Assembly (NCBI GenBank): GCA_028277485.1
Contig: JANQGE010000062.1
Coordinates: forward strand, 1 to 62,832
Reading direction: 5' to 3'
Length of the DNA: 62,832 nt
From: Chlorobium sp.
Lineage (GTDB): Bacteria > Bacteroidota > Chlorobiia > Chlorobiales > Chlorobiaceae
Part shown: piece by piece, positions 53,275-61,943 of the stretch
How the letters are laid out: each line of letters begins with the position of its first letter
Numbering within the stretch: the first letter of the stretch is position 1
Translations under genes and position numbers: made by a program
Notes under the pieces: model-generated
Seen by the model: the letters and a program-made list of their open reading frames with translations, nothing else
Database searches by the model: none
Told to the model about the DNA's origin: nothing

Positions 53275-54255
53275 TTACACTCCCTGCCTGGTCACCGCGG
53301 TTTCTCCCGAAGCAATCACTTTCCCGGAACCGAGGCTGATATCATTGTCATCGGCGGCTTCCTGAATTCTTCTGGCAAAAATCTGCGCAAAATCATCATT
53401 GGAACCCAATCCTTCCATAACCACATCTACATGAATACCAAGTGATTCTATCCTGCTTTTCCATGAATCAGGATCCTGATTGTTCATGTCATTGTATGCA
53501 TGATCACCGGCAGTGATCATAAACGGTTTCAGCAGCACCTTCTTCACAGAATCCTTTCTCAATGTTTCAACAATTTCATCGATCCCCGGATACCCCTCAA
53601 CCATACCTATATGGATATCCGCATCGGGATAGGTGTCTCTGGCAGCCTTTTGTGTTTCGAAAAAAGCACCCGATGAAAAAAAATCATTACCGTGACCAAC
53701 ATAAACCAGTGACGCATTCAATGCCCTTGCTTTCATGATATCCGTCTCCAAAGCCTGTATAACCTCCTGTATGTCATCCGTGTAACTGTGCTCGATGCCG
53801 TACGTACCCAAAGTCGGGCGTGACAGAACAACCTTTTCAAACGGCGCCCATGCCCGTTTTACTGTCTTGATTGATTGTAACGCCCTGACATAGGATTGTA
53901 AGTCTTCGTACTGCTCCCCGTGGTAAATATGGGTTGGTTGAACAATAACGGTACGGTAGTTCTGATCCTGCAAATTCCCGATCGCGCCCAGAAAGCTTTG
54001 AGCATACATAAATTCTTCGGCCACTCCCTGCTCAAACCATCGTTCAGGATTCTTTCTTCTCGACGACCAGATAGTTCTTATTTTGTTTGAGGTAAAACAC
54101 AGTCTCGTCTCGATCTCAGGGAACTGTTGCTGAACCTGTTTTTTAATGTTATCCAGGGCTGGTAAAGCCGAAGGATAACTTGTCCCGAAATGAGCCAGCA
54201 GAATTGCTTTCTTGTTGATCTGTCTTCGTACCTTATTTTTTCCCCCCATAGTCAA
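53275..54255 (-). CDS. cbiK: Sirohydrochlorin cobaltochelatase, CbiK family
   Basis: 326 residues: AILLAHFGTSYPSALPALDN, FTSNKIRTIWSS, VQPTHIYHGEQYEDLQSYVR, LVYVGHGNDFFSSGAFFETQ and PFMITAGDHAYNDMNNQDPD. The GHG and AGDH histidines correspond to the two catalytic histidines of CbiK. It inserts Co(II) into sirohydrochlorin in the anaerobic route and needs no ATP. It is longer than the usual ~260-300, and the motif after GHG (NDFF) departs from the canonical THHPxN present in the broken copy next to it. No signal peptide. Confidence 0.88.
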   Translation of the reverse strand: MTMGGKNKVRRQINKKAILLAHFGTSYPSALPALDNIKKQVQQQFPEIETRLCFTSNKIRTIWSSRRKNPERWFEQGVAEEFMYAQSFLGAIGNLQDQNYRTVIVQPTHIYHGEQYEDLQSYVRALQSIKTVKRAWAPFEKVVLSRPTLGTYGIEHSYTDDIQEVIQALETDIMKARALNASLVYVGHGNDFFSSGAFFETQKAARDTYPDADIHIGMVEGYPGIDEIVETLRKDSVKKVLLKPFMITAGDHAYNDMNNQDPDSWKSRIESLGIHVDVVMEGLGSNDDFAQIFARRIQEAADDNDISLGSGKVIASGETAVTRQGV

Positions 54256-54338
54256 ATGTTGTTTTGCTCTTATGTTGGTGCAAATTGTCCCGGCCCGGCC
54301 TGGATGTTCAAACCATCACTGGTTCACCGCTACCAGAG

Positions 54339-55451
54339 CTATGCCGGGTTATCTTCCAAAGAGTTCCGGGTGACACAGCTTCCCGCCATGTTCATGAGCA
54401 CAAAGGTAAGCTGCATTCCGGGAACAAGCCGGCTGCATACCCGGTAGCACTCTCTGGACAACTCTCGATACAAAGGCTCTTCTTTCCCGAAAGGAATAAT
54501 CTCCGTAATATTTCTTATCAGGGTAACGTCGAGTACTTTCCGGCAAGTATCACGGTCGTATCCGGCTTTTTCTGCAAGATCTGCTATAAAATCCCGGTTC
54601 ACCGGCACGTTCCTGCTTGAAGTATCCAGTTCCCCCTGAGCCAGCTTTGTTGCTTTCGCCAGCATAACCCCTGCCGAAACCTCCTCGAAGGAACCGTACT
54701 CCCGGATCATTTCCAGTGTTTCCCCAATACGGTTGCCGTAATGTATAAACGCCATATCGGGCAGTTCAGGATAGAGCTTTTTGAGAATTTTTTCACTTCT
54801 GCCTCCTGACGTTATCGCCACCTTTCGGCATCCATTATGCAAAGCAACCTGCAGGGCGCACCTGATGCTCTCGAGATACGCCTCTCCAGAATAAGGGACG
54901 ACGATACCGCTTGTTCCGATAATTGATAAACCGCCAACCACTCCTACTTTTTCGTTCATCGTTTTTTTCGCAACCTGTCTCCCGCCTGGCACCGACAAGG
55001 TAACGGCAACGCCTCCTTCAACCTGAAACTTCTCCAGTAATGACCCCACCGCATTCATTATCATACGCCTCGGCACAGGATTTACTGCGGGCTCACCTAC
55101 CTGAACACCGAGCCCGGAAAGAGTGACCTTGCCAACACCGTCTCCCTGCAAAAAAAGAACTTCTCCATGAGCAAGGTTTTCCATAAGCCTTACTTCACTG
55201 CGTATTATCAAACCATTGGTGACATCCGGATCATCCCCCGCATCTTTTCGCACACCACAGAGAGCAGTGTCAGAAGTCACCACACACTCTTCAATCACAA
55301 AGTCAACACAGTTTCCGGACGGCAGCGTGATTTTTACGGACTCCTGAGACTCCTGTGTCAACAATGCTTCGAGGGCCGCGGTCGTTGCAGCAGTTGCGCA
55401 TGTACCGGTCGTATAGCCGCACCTCAGCTGCCGGGAATTACCGTTCCGCAT
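54339..55451 (-). CDS. cbiD: Cobalt-precorrin-5B C1-methyltransferase CbiD
   Basis: 370 residues with the CbiD start RCGYTTGTCATAATTAALEA, KDAGDDPDVTNGLIIRSEV, GDGVGKVTLSGLGVQVGEPA and a C-terminal VVPYSGEAYLESIRCALQVA. It methylates C1 of cobalt-precorrin-5B. The start overlaps cbiJ by 14 bp. It replaces the aerobic CobF and so confirms the oxygen-independent route. Confidence 0.95.
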   Translation of the reverse strand: MRNGNSRQLRCGYTTGTCATAATTAALEALLTQESQESVKITLPSGNCVDFVIEECVVTSDTALCGVRKDAGDDPDVTNGLIIRSEVRLMENLAHGEVLFLQGDGVGKVTLSGLGVQVGEPAVNPVPRRMIMNAVGSLLEKFQVEGGVAVTLSVPGGRQVAKKTMNEKVGVVGGLSIIGTSGIVVPYSGEAYLESIRCALQVALHNGCRKVAITSGGRSEKILKKLYPELPDMAFIHYGNRIGETLEMIREYGSFEEVSAGVMLAKATKLAQGELDTSSRNVPVNRDFIADLAEKAGYDRDTCRKVLDVTLIRNITEIIPFGKEEPLYRELSRECYRVCSRLVPGMQLTFVLMNMAGSCVTRNSLEDNPA

Positions 55452-56223
55452 GATACACCTGGCCGATTCTGTCCATTTCCCTGTTTAATTCAGTCTCGCT
55501 TGTAATCGTGATAAACGACCCGGGCAACCGTGGACGCTTTACAACAACCACCGGAATATCACAAGTCATGGCCGCCTTGATTTTAACAGGTAAAAAACCT
55601 GACGTGCCACTCTCCTTGACCAACAAACAGTCAATGCCGTATGCCCTAATAATCTGCCGCTCCTCTTCCAGGAGGCCGGAAGGCTTTAGAAGAATGAGGT
55701 CATCCGGGGGAAAATCCTGTTGATGTGCAGCGACAACCGATTGGCCGGAAGGCAGAATTCGGATCTTCATCTCATGCTCACTCCAGTAAGGCCGCAATGC
55801 ACCTACAGTTTGCACACCGGTTACAGCGAGAACTCTTTGCGGCCTCAGGGCTCTCAACAGACCGATCGCCTCAGGAAAACCGTTCACATAGTGCACCTTA
55901 TTGCTGTGAGCTGCCTCTTCAGGAATATCATAGGTGCGTTCAAACCTGATAACAGGCAAAGAAAGCCGCAAACAAACGTTGGCAAGGGTTTTATGAAGAA
56001 GAGATGCAAAGGGATGCGCAGCGTTGATGACAACAGTTACGTTCCTTACTCTGAAAAGACTCGCCATTTGGTGTTCATCAAGAGCGCCAAAACGGTATTC
56101 ACCGCACCTCATGAAAAATGGCTCGGTCTCGGTTTTAGTGGAATAGAGATACGCCGCACCTTGCTTATCCAGAAACCGGGCAGTTTGTTTACCCTCCGTT
56201 GTCCCCCCAAAGACCATAATCAT
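55438..56223 (-). CDS. cbiJ: Cobalt-precorrin-6A reductase CbiJ/CobK
   Basis: 261 residues: MIMVFGGTTEGKQTARFLDK (nucleotide-binding start), VVINAAHPFASLLHKTL, RFERTY, VLAVTGVQTVGALRPYW, LLVKESGTSGFLPVKIKAAM and PVVVVKRPRLP. It reduces the macrocycle of precorrin-6A with NAD(P)H. It overlaps cbiG-cbiF by 4 bp and cbiD by 14 bp. Confidence 0.92.
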   Translation of the reverse strand: MIMVFGGTTEGKQTARFLDKQGAAYLYSTKTETEPFFMRCGEYRFGALDEHQMASLFRVRNVTVVINAAHPFASLLHKTLANVCLRLSLPVIRFERTYDIPEEAAHSNKVHYVNGFPEAIGLLRALRPQRVLAVTGVQTVGALRPYWSEHEMKIRILPSGQSVVAAHQQDFPPDDLILLKPSGLLEEERQIIRAYGIDCLLVKESGTSGFLPVKIKAAMTCDIPVVVVKRPRLPGSFITITSETELNREMDRIGQVYHAER

Positions 56224-58115
56224 GATTCATCATTTTCATGTGTATCCACAGCACGTCTGAAACCGTGTGAAAAGGAGGGGTCATAGAGTTTTGACCGGCT
56301 TTCCCTTGCCCCTATAGCTTCTCCGACGATAATCAGGATAGTCCGTTTTTTCCCGCTCTGCCTGACCAGTGTCGCAAGTTCCCCAAGCTTTCCCCGCCAT
56401 ACCTGCTCGTCATCCCAGGTTAACCGGTAACAGACCGCCGCCGGCGTGGATGGATCATAGTGACAAAGCAGCTCCTCCTGAACCTCTTTCGCCCACTTGG
56501 CACTGAGATAGAGACAGAGAGTCGCCTGAGACCGGGCAAGTTCGGCAAGAGCTTCCTTTTCAGGCACCGGCGTTTTTCCGTTATAGCGGGTCAGGATAAT
56601 CGTCTGCACTTTTTCGGGAACGGTGAACTGTGACTTAAGCGCTGCTGCGGCAGCCTGAAAGGATGATACCCCCGGAACAATGCAGTAGTCCATGCCGCTC
56701 GACTCGAACCATGCCATCTGTTCCTGAATGGCCCCGTATATCGAAGGATCCCCGGTATGCAGCCTGACGATAAACTTGCCCTGCCGGTAAAACCTGTCGA
56801 TCAGTAAAAACTGTTCTTCAAGGGTCATGGATGCAGAATTTCTGACCTTTGCACCGGATTTGGCATAGTGCGTAAGTTTTTCAGGCACGAGGCTTCCTGC
56901 GTAAAGAATGAGATCAGCGGTCTGCAGATAATGTTTCCCCTTAACTGTAACCAGCTCCGGATCCCCGGGCCCTGCACCGACAATAGCAACACGCCCTTTG
57001 CGAACAGCTTTCCTGTCCATACAGACTGCAAACGTATAATACCTGGGCTCACCTTGGCTGAAACCCGGAAGAGCAACTTTCCACTTCTCGACAAGCCACC
57101 GGGCCTCCCCTGCAAGCAATGCTGCCGAGGCTTCCGCCACGCTGTGGACACCCACTTTCCGGTAAACGGTTTCGGAAGGATTCGGCACATCTTCAATACC
57201 CTCGAGCCGTTTTGCTGTAAATCCCTGCAGGGGGATGCCGAACTTTTCAGATGCAAGCCTGAAAGCCTTTTCCTGTGTCTTAAAATCAACCGTACCGAGA
57301 GCTTTGAGAGAGAGAGGCGAAAGCCCCTGTTTTTTTATCTCTTTGGTGAACGATGCGACAAACGCTTCAGGATCGATATTCTTTTCGCAGCCAAGTCCCG
57401 CACACAGCACTTTCGGGCGATAGAAAAAAGATGGAACCGGCACGGAAAATATGCGGGGAGTCACGGCAAACAACAGGCTGCATGCGGTAAAATCAATCTC
57501 GTCATAGTCATAAACCACCGTGACAAAAGGTGCTTTACTCCGCTCGAGATAATCAGTTTGCTCGTCTCTTGTCTCAAGCAGCAATACCGTGGGCTCATGG
57601 TTGACAAACAACGACATGGCTCCGGCGATCGATTGCCGTGTTTTTCCGGGAGCAAACTCCATTGTCCATCCCTGCTCACGGCCAAGGATATCAAGGCTCC
57701 ACAGCCCCTGCACATCACTCGATGTGGTAATCACCGGACGTGCACCGATCAAACGGGCAACCAGCCCGGCCAGTTCGTTACCTCCCCCGACATGTCCGGA
57801 AAGCACCGGTTGAACAAACACACCTCTTTCATCGCAATTGACGACCGCAGGATCGGAATATTTATCCTGGATAACAGGCGCTATAGCGCGGACACATATA
57901 CCGAGCGCACCGATAAAAACAAAAGCATCGTAACGGTTAAAATTATCACGCACGTAATCAACAACTCCCGTAACCACGGTTACTCCTTCAATCTTGCGGG
58001 ATGAGAAAATACCGACTTTACAATCGGGCAACGCTTCAAGTTGCTGTTTCAGGCAAAGAGCCAGTAAAGCACCGCTGTCCGAAGAAACCAGAACCGCCAC
58101 AGTTCGTATAGTCAT
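56220..58115 (-). CDS. CbiG-CbiF fusion: cobalt-precorrin-5A hydrolase and precorrin-4 C11-methyltransferase
   Basis: 631 residues. Residues about 1-360 are CbiG, with the N-terminal FVFIGALGICVRAIAPVIQD, SGHVGGGNELAGLVARLIGA, and the C-terminal GLGCEKNIDPEAFVASF. Residues about 370-631 are CbiF/CobM, with GRVAIVGAGPGDPELVTVKG, LRLHTGDPSIYGAIQEQM-like sequence and YCIVPGVSSFQAAAAALKSQ. CbiF methylates C11 and CbiG then opens the lactone ring, so successive steps are joined. It follows cbiET by 4 bp and overlaps cbiJ by 4 bp. Confidence 0.93.
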   Translation of the reverse strand: MTIRTVAVLVSSDSGALLALCLKQQLEALPDCKVGIFSSRKIEGVTVVTGVVDYVRDNFNRYDAFVFIGALGICVRAIAPVIQDKYSDPAVVNCDERGVFVQPVLSGHVGGGNELAGLVARLIGARPVITTSSDVQGLWSLDILGREQGWTMEFAPGKTRQSIAGAMSLFVNHEPTVLLLETRDEQTDYLERSKAPFVTVVYDYDEIDFTACSLLFAVTPRIFSVPVPSFFYRPKVLCAGLGCEKNIDPEAFVASFTKEIKKQGLSPLSLKALGTVDFKTQEKAFRLASEKFGIPLQGFTAKRLEGIEDVPNPSETVYRKVGVHSVAEASAALLAGEARWLVEKWKVALPGFSQGEPRYYTFAVCMDRKAVRKGRVAIVGAGPGDPELVTVKGKHYLQTADLILYAGSLVPEKLTHYAKSGAKVRNSASMTLEEQFLLIDRFYRQGKFIVRLHTGDPSIYGAIQEQMAWFESSGMDYCIVPGVSSFQAAAAALKSQFTVPEKVQTIILTRYNGKTPVPEKEALAELARSQATLCLYLSAKWAKEVQEELLCHYDPSTPAAVCYRLTWDDEQVWRGKLGELATLVRQSGKKRTILIIVGEAIGARESRSKLYDPSFSHGFRRAVDTHENDES

Positions 58116-58119
58116 GTTT

Positions 58120-59322
58120 TCATTTTTTTTCCGCTGCTGCGACTGTAATCGGATTGTGCTTGTCTACAGCAACCTCCATATCATCAAAAAGCCTGTAATT
58201 GTATCTTCCGGCACATTCATGAAATTGCTCGAGACTTTCACGCTGCACGGCGTTGATAACAATCCGACCGCCATCAGAAAGGAAAGGATCGATACAGGCA
58301 AACATTTCTTCAAGGCACCCGCCGTGCCCTCCGACAAACACCGCGTCAACCTGCCCCTCAACACCGGTGTATTCGGCGTGGTTTTGTAAAAAAAAATCAC
58401 CCATCACTTGACGAATACCGGGGGCACCAAACTTCCGGCTGTTGTTTTCAAGAAAAACAGCGCACTCACTCCGCTTTTCAAAGGCCGTAATGGCAACCCG
58501 TGGAAACCGCAGTCTCGCCTCGATCGAAACCGAGCCCGTACAAAACCCGACATCCCAGAAGTTCATGACGTTTACAAGGTCAAGCCGGGCAAGTGTCGCC
58601 ATACGGACAGGCATCTTGGTAATCATGTTGGGGCGCCCCGGCAAGCCATCAAATTTTTCATCCGGAATCCCGAAATGCCGCACATGAGGCCTGAAAGCAC
58701 GCAGGATAACGCAATTCAGCTCATGGAATGTGCGCCGGCTGGCATCTTCAAGGGCGTACTCGGAAACCTGTTCTTCTGCACCGCCAAGCGCTTCCCCCAC
58801 AATCAAGGAATACCCCGAAAAGCCGAACTCAAGCACCCGCCTGGCAACGGCTGCAGGGTTCTTTTGTCGGTCCGTCAGCACCCCGATCAATTTCCCGCCT
58901 TCTATCAGGGCGCAGTCAAGCTCACTCCAGCCCCTTCCTGTAAGCGAGGCATACCGCATCGATTGATAAGGTTGTCTGCAGCGATGCGCCAGCAACTGCA
59001 GACTGTGAAACGATGGATAGTAAGTATAGACAGCATCAGGAAAAGCCTTCTGCAATGTCGTACCGAACCCGTAAAAAAGAGGATCACCTGACGTGAATGC
59101 CAGAACAGGTGCCGGCTCATCCCTCAAAGCCTTCAGCACATTCTCGATAGGCGGCTTGATCGTTATCCACCTGCTGCCCTCAGGCAGCATGCGGGCAACT
59201 ATTCTCCTGTGTCGCTTGCCGCCTGCAAACACTTTGTGCTTTTTTACAGCCTGCATGGCTTCCTGCGTCAGCTTCGGTTCAGGATTATCAGTCAATCCAA
59301 TGACGGTAATGCGTTCAGACAT
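58120..59322 (-). CDS. cobL: CbiE-CbiT (CobL-type) precorrin-6B C5,C15-methyltransferase/decarboxylase
   Basis: 400 residues. The N-terminal half (ITVIGLTDNPEPKLTQEAMQ, VLAFTSGDPLFYGFGTTLQK, YYPSFHSLQLLAHRCRQPYQ) is the CbiE methylase. The C-terminal half from about residue 210 (GFCTGSVSIEARLRFPRVAI, DAVFVGGHGGCLEEMFACID) is the Rossmann-fold CbiT domain that methylates C15 and decarboxylates C12. Between them IPDEKFDGLPGRPNMITK marks the linker. It overlaps cbiH-C by 8 bp. Confidence 0.93.
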   Translation of the reverse strand: MSERITVIGLTDNPEPKLTQEAMQAVKKHKVFAGGKRHRRIVARMLPEGSRWITIKPPIENVLKALRDEPAPVLAFTSGDPLFYGFGTTLQKAFPDAVYTYYPSFHSLQLLAHRCRQPYQSMRYASLTGRGWSELDCALIEGGKLIGVLTDRQKNPAAVARRVLEFGFSGYSLIVGEALGGAEEQVSEYALEDASRRTFHELNCVILRAFRPHVRHFGIPDEKFDGLPGRPNMITKMPVRMATLARLDLVNVMNFWDVGFCTGSVSIEARLRFPRVAITAFEKRSECAVFLENNSRKFGAPGIRQVMGDFFLQNHAEYTGVEGQVDAVFVGGHGGCLEEMFACIDPFLSDGGRIVINAVQRESLEQFHECAGRYNYRLFDDMEVAVDKHNPITVAAAEKK

Positions 59323-60724
59323 CTTTGCCGGGCATCATGGTTTTTGCATCATCGAGACTCAGCGCTGCATTGACAATTGTCGCGGCAACGCTGCTGCCGC
59401 CTTTTCTGCCCTCGATAATGACCACAGGTATTTTTCTGCTGGCGGCTTTCAGTCTGAATTTCGACTCGACCACATTGACAAAACCAACCGGTGCTCCAAT
59501 GATCCCCATAGGATTACACTGTCCGCGATACAAAAGATCGGACAGCTCGATAAGAGCGGTTGGCGCATTGCCAACGACATACAGTGCCTCCGGGTGTTCT
59601 TTCACTGCAAGGCGCATGCCGGCCTGTGTACGGGTAACACCCAGTTCATTTGCCATGACAGGAACTCGCGGATCGTGCAGATAACAGATAGTCTCGATGC
59701 CGTATCTCTCAAGCGCAGCCCTGCGAATGCCGGACTGCACCATGGTCACATCGGTAATGATGGTTGCACCTCCTGCAGTCAGTTTATCGTGCATGTGCTT
59801 TATTGTCCCGGAAGCTGCATAAAAAATATTCTCAAAATCAAAATCGGCCGTCGTATGAATGGCATGAATGATTGCCCATTTTGTGTCATAGGGATGATCA
59901 CTTCGCTTCAGTTGACGCTCAATTGCCCCGAAGCTGTCCCTCATGATTGACTGTCCGATGCCAATAGCCTCGTTCGACACTTTTTCGGCAAAGTAACCCC
60001 TTGGGGTTACCATGCCGCAGCTTGCCGTGAATGTCTGGTGATTGCCGATAATCACAATACTGAACATGTCGAGGGACTCGGGGTTGAAATCGGACAGCGT
60101 TGTGATAACCACCGTCTCTTTCTCCCTGTCTGCATGACGCACGATACCCACTGGAGTATCACCCGGTCGGGCCTCCAGAAACAGCTCTTTGAGACGGTAA
60201 ATCTGCCAGTAACGGTCTCGGCTTTTCGGGTTGTATACCGCGGTTACAAAATCGGCGCTCGCCGCAGCTTTGATGCGCCGCTCGATAAGCCCCCATGGAG
60301 TAAGAAGGTCGGAAAGAGAAATGACGCAAAAATCATGTCCTGTAGGGGCACCGAGCTTCGCTGCCGCTGATTGAAAAGCACTTACTCCGGGCACAACGTT
60401 CACGGCCACACTTTCGTAATCCTTTTTTTGACGCATCTCCAGTATCAGCGGTGCCATACCGTATACACTTGCATCCCCGGAACTGACAACCACAACCCCC
60501 ATACCTTCAAGGGCAAGGATAAATGCACGTTCAGCCCGGTCACGCTCTTTCTTCATTCCGCTGTCAATCAGAAGCGCGTTCCGGGGTATAATGTTCTCTA
60601 TCAATCTCACATAATAGCTGTAACCAATAATAGCATCGGCATTCCGAATCGCTGCGATCACACGGGGAGTCATCATGTCCGGGTTCCCCGGTCCCAACCC
60701 GACAACTGTTATCTTTCCAGACAT
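59315..60724 (-). CDS. CbiH-CbiC fusion: precorrin-3B C17-methyltransferase and precorrin-8X methylmutase
   Basis: 469 residues. Residues 1 to about 240 are CbiH/CobJ: ITVVGLGPGNPDMMTPRVIA, VVVSSGDASVYGMAPLILEM, VNVVPGVSAFQSAAAKLGAP, FSIVIIGNHQTF. Residues about 250-469 are CbiC/CobH: AIIHAIHTTADFDFENIFYA with the catalytic His, ITDVTMVQSGIRR, VVGNAPTALIELSDLLYRGQ, GIIGAPVGFVNVVESK. The two steps are separated in the pathway (ring contraction/C17 methylation versus the final methyl shift), so the fusion is not simple channeling. It overlaps cbiL by 16 bp. Confidence 0.94.
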   Translation of the reverse strand: MSGKITVVGLGPGNPDMMTPRVIAAIRNADAIIGYSYYVRLIENIIPRNALLIDSGMKKERDRAERAFILALEGMGVVVVSSGDASVYGMAPLILEMRQKKDYESVAVNVVPGVSAFQSAAAKLGAPTGHDFCVISLSDLLTPWGLIERRIKAAASADFVTAVYNPKSRDRYWQIYRLKELFLEARPGDTPVGIVRHADREKETVVITTLSDFNPESLDMFSIVIIGNHQTFTASCGMVTPRGYFAEKVSNEAIGIGQSIMRDSFGAIERQLKRSDHPYDTKWAIIHAIHTTADFDFENIFYAASGTIKHMHDKLTAGGATIITDVTMVQSGIRRAALERYGIETICYLHDPRVPVMANELGVTRTQAGMRLAVKEHPEALYVVGNAPTALIELSDLLYRGQCNPMGIIGAPVGFVNVVESKFRLKAASRKIPVVIIEGRKGGSSVAATIVNAALSLDDAKTMMPGKDV

Positions 60725-61443
60725 AGGTCCACTGGATATCGGTCGTTATTGAACAAGATCATCAGAGAAAAATATGGTATGCGCCGTGATCTGAGGTCCT
60801 CCGGGCAGCGGCTCACAAATTCACGTGATGTGCCGAGATATTCGACATACACAAAACATTTCTCTCTTTTTTCAAGATACGTGTAAAGCCCTTCGCCAAT
60901 CATGGACAGCTTCATAACAACAACAGTCTCATACAGGTCAAGGTATTTGTCAAGTTCGTTGACATCTTCAAGGCCTGGCAGGACAAGGACTTTATCCGAC
61001 CGGAGTGCTAACGGTACATGGGCAGATGCTCCGGCAGCAATAAATGCCGGAACCCCGGCAATGATTTCCACATCGATTGATGCGCTCTTCATTCTTTCAT
61101 GCAAATGACCGAACGTACTGTAAAATCCCGCATCACCTATGCATACGACAGCAACATGCAAACCGTTTTCGAGGTCCTGCATAATGGACTTAACGGTATC
61201 GTCATAGACATTGTCCACCTCTTCCCAAGGCATCGACATGGTAACAAGTATGCTTTTTAACTTCTCCTGCGGGATACCATGCGTAAGTAAAATTTCCAGA
61301 GCAAAACTGTTGGCCCCTCCGGATTTGGTCATGGTACCCGGATAATATACCTTGTCGGCTTGAGCCAGCGTCTTTAGCGCTTTGACAGTCACAAGATCCG
61401 GATCTCCCGGTCCCAGTGATACCCCGTATACCTTACCTCTCAC
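60709..61443 (-). CDS. cbiL: Cobalt-precorrin-2 C20-methyltransferase CbiL/CobI
   Basis: 244 residues from a GTG start (M/VRGKVYGVSLGPGDPDLVTV). Methylase marks: VYYPGTMTKSGGANSFALEI, VAVVCIGDAGFYSTFGHLHE, VEIIAGVPAFIAAGASAHVP, and VVMKLSMIGEGLYTYLE. It methylates C20 of cobalt-factor II/precorrin-2. It is the first gene behind riboswitch 2, after a 182 bp leader that holds no other gene. Confidence 0.93.
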   Translation of the reverse strand: MRGKVYGVSLGPGDPDLVTVKALKTLAQADKVYYPGTMTKSGGANSFALEILLTHGIPQEKLKSILVTMSMPWEEVDNVYDDTVKSIMQDLENGLHVAVVCIGDAGFYSTFGHLHERMKSASIDVEIIAGVPAFIAAGASAHVPLALRSDKVLVLPGLEDVNELDKYLDLYETVVVMKLSMIGEGLYTYLEKREKCFVYVEYLGTSREFVSRCPEDLRSRRIPYFSLMILFNNDRYPVDLCLER

Positions 61444-61625
61444 AACGTTGAGTCTTTTTTCGATTGAACTTTTTCTTTCTTTTTTTCAAGCCGGCATTTT
61501 CCTGATCGTCTTTTCGTGATAACAAGCTGAAAGACTTGTCAAACACAACCGGACGAGAGCAAATTCCTTTCTGCAGTGTCAGCGAAAATGATGCGCGAAA
61601 CAGAAAAAGTTATTGTTTGTTGCCT

Positions 61626-61872
61626 GACTATAACCCGTAGTCCATCTGTATAGCAATGAAATAACTGGCAGGTTTCCTGACTTTCATGGAATAATTTCAC
61701 CGATAACCTTCCCGCATTTTTCCGGGCGGAAACATGGCAGTGGTTATCGGCAACCGCTCTTTCAGCACATGAGGCCATGGGCTGCAAGCGCAGTGACCGT
61801 TCTACAGTTGCGGGCACAGTGTACGAATCTCACGTACTTCCCTATTCTCCGGCTTTCAAACCGGCACCAGTT
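61626..61872 (-). ncRNA. Cobalamin riboswitch 2 (with P13-like hairpin)
   Basis: The closing helix AACTGG/CCAGTT (61663-61668 and 61867-61872 on the + strand) encloses, on the minus strand, GGTGCCGG, GGGAAGTACGTGAGATTCGT, CCCGCAACTGTAGAACGG, GTCACTGCGC, GGGAAGGTTATC and GTCAGGAAACCTGCC. The P13-like hairpin at 61626-61642 (GACTA-CGGGTTA-TAGTC) is identical to that of riboswitch 1. It controls the corrin ring operon starting with cbiL. Confidence 0.93.
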
Positions 61873-61903
61873 AAAAAAGAAAGAACAACGTTTTATAGAT
61901 CCT

Positions 61904-61933
61904 TATATACCAAAAATAATTCTAAAGTAACAA
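61904..61933 (-). promoter_or_regulatory. Possible promoter for the riboswitch 2 transcript
   Basis: Minus strand TTGTTA (61933-61928), 18 bp spacer, TATATA (61909-61904), about 30 bp upstream of the aptamer. The match is moderate and the region is AT-rich. Confidence 0.4.
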
Positions 61934-61943
61934 TGAGCAACAC

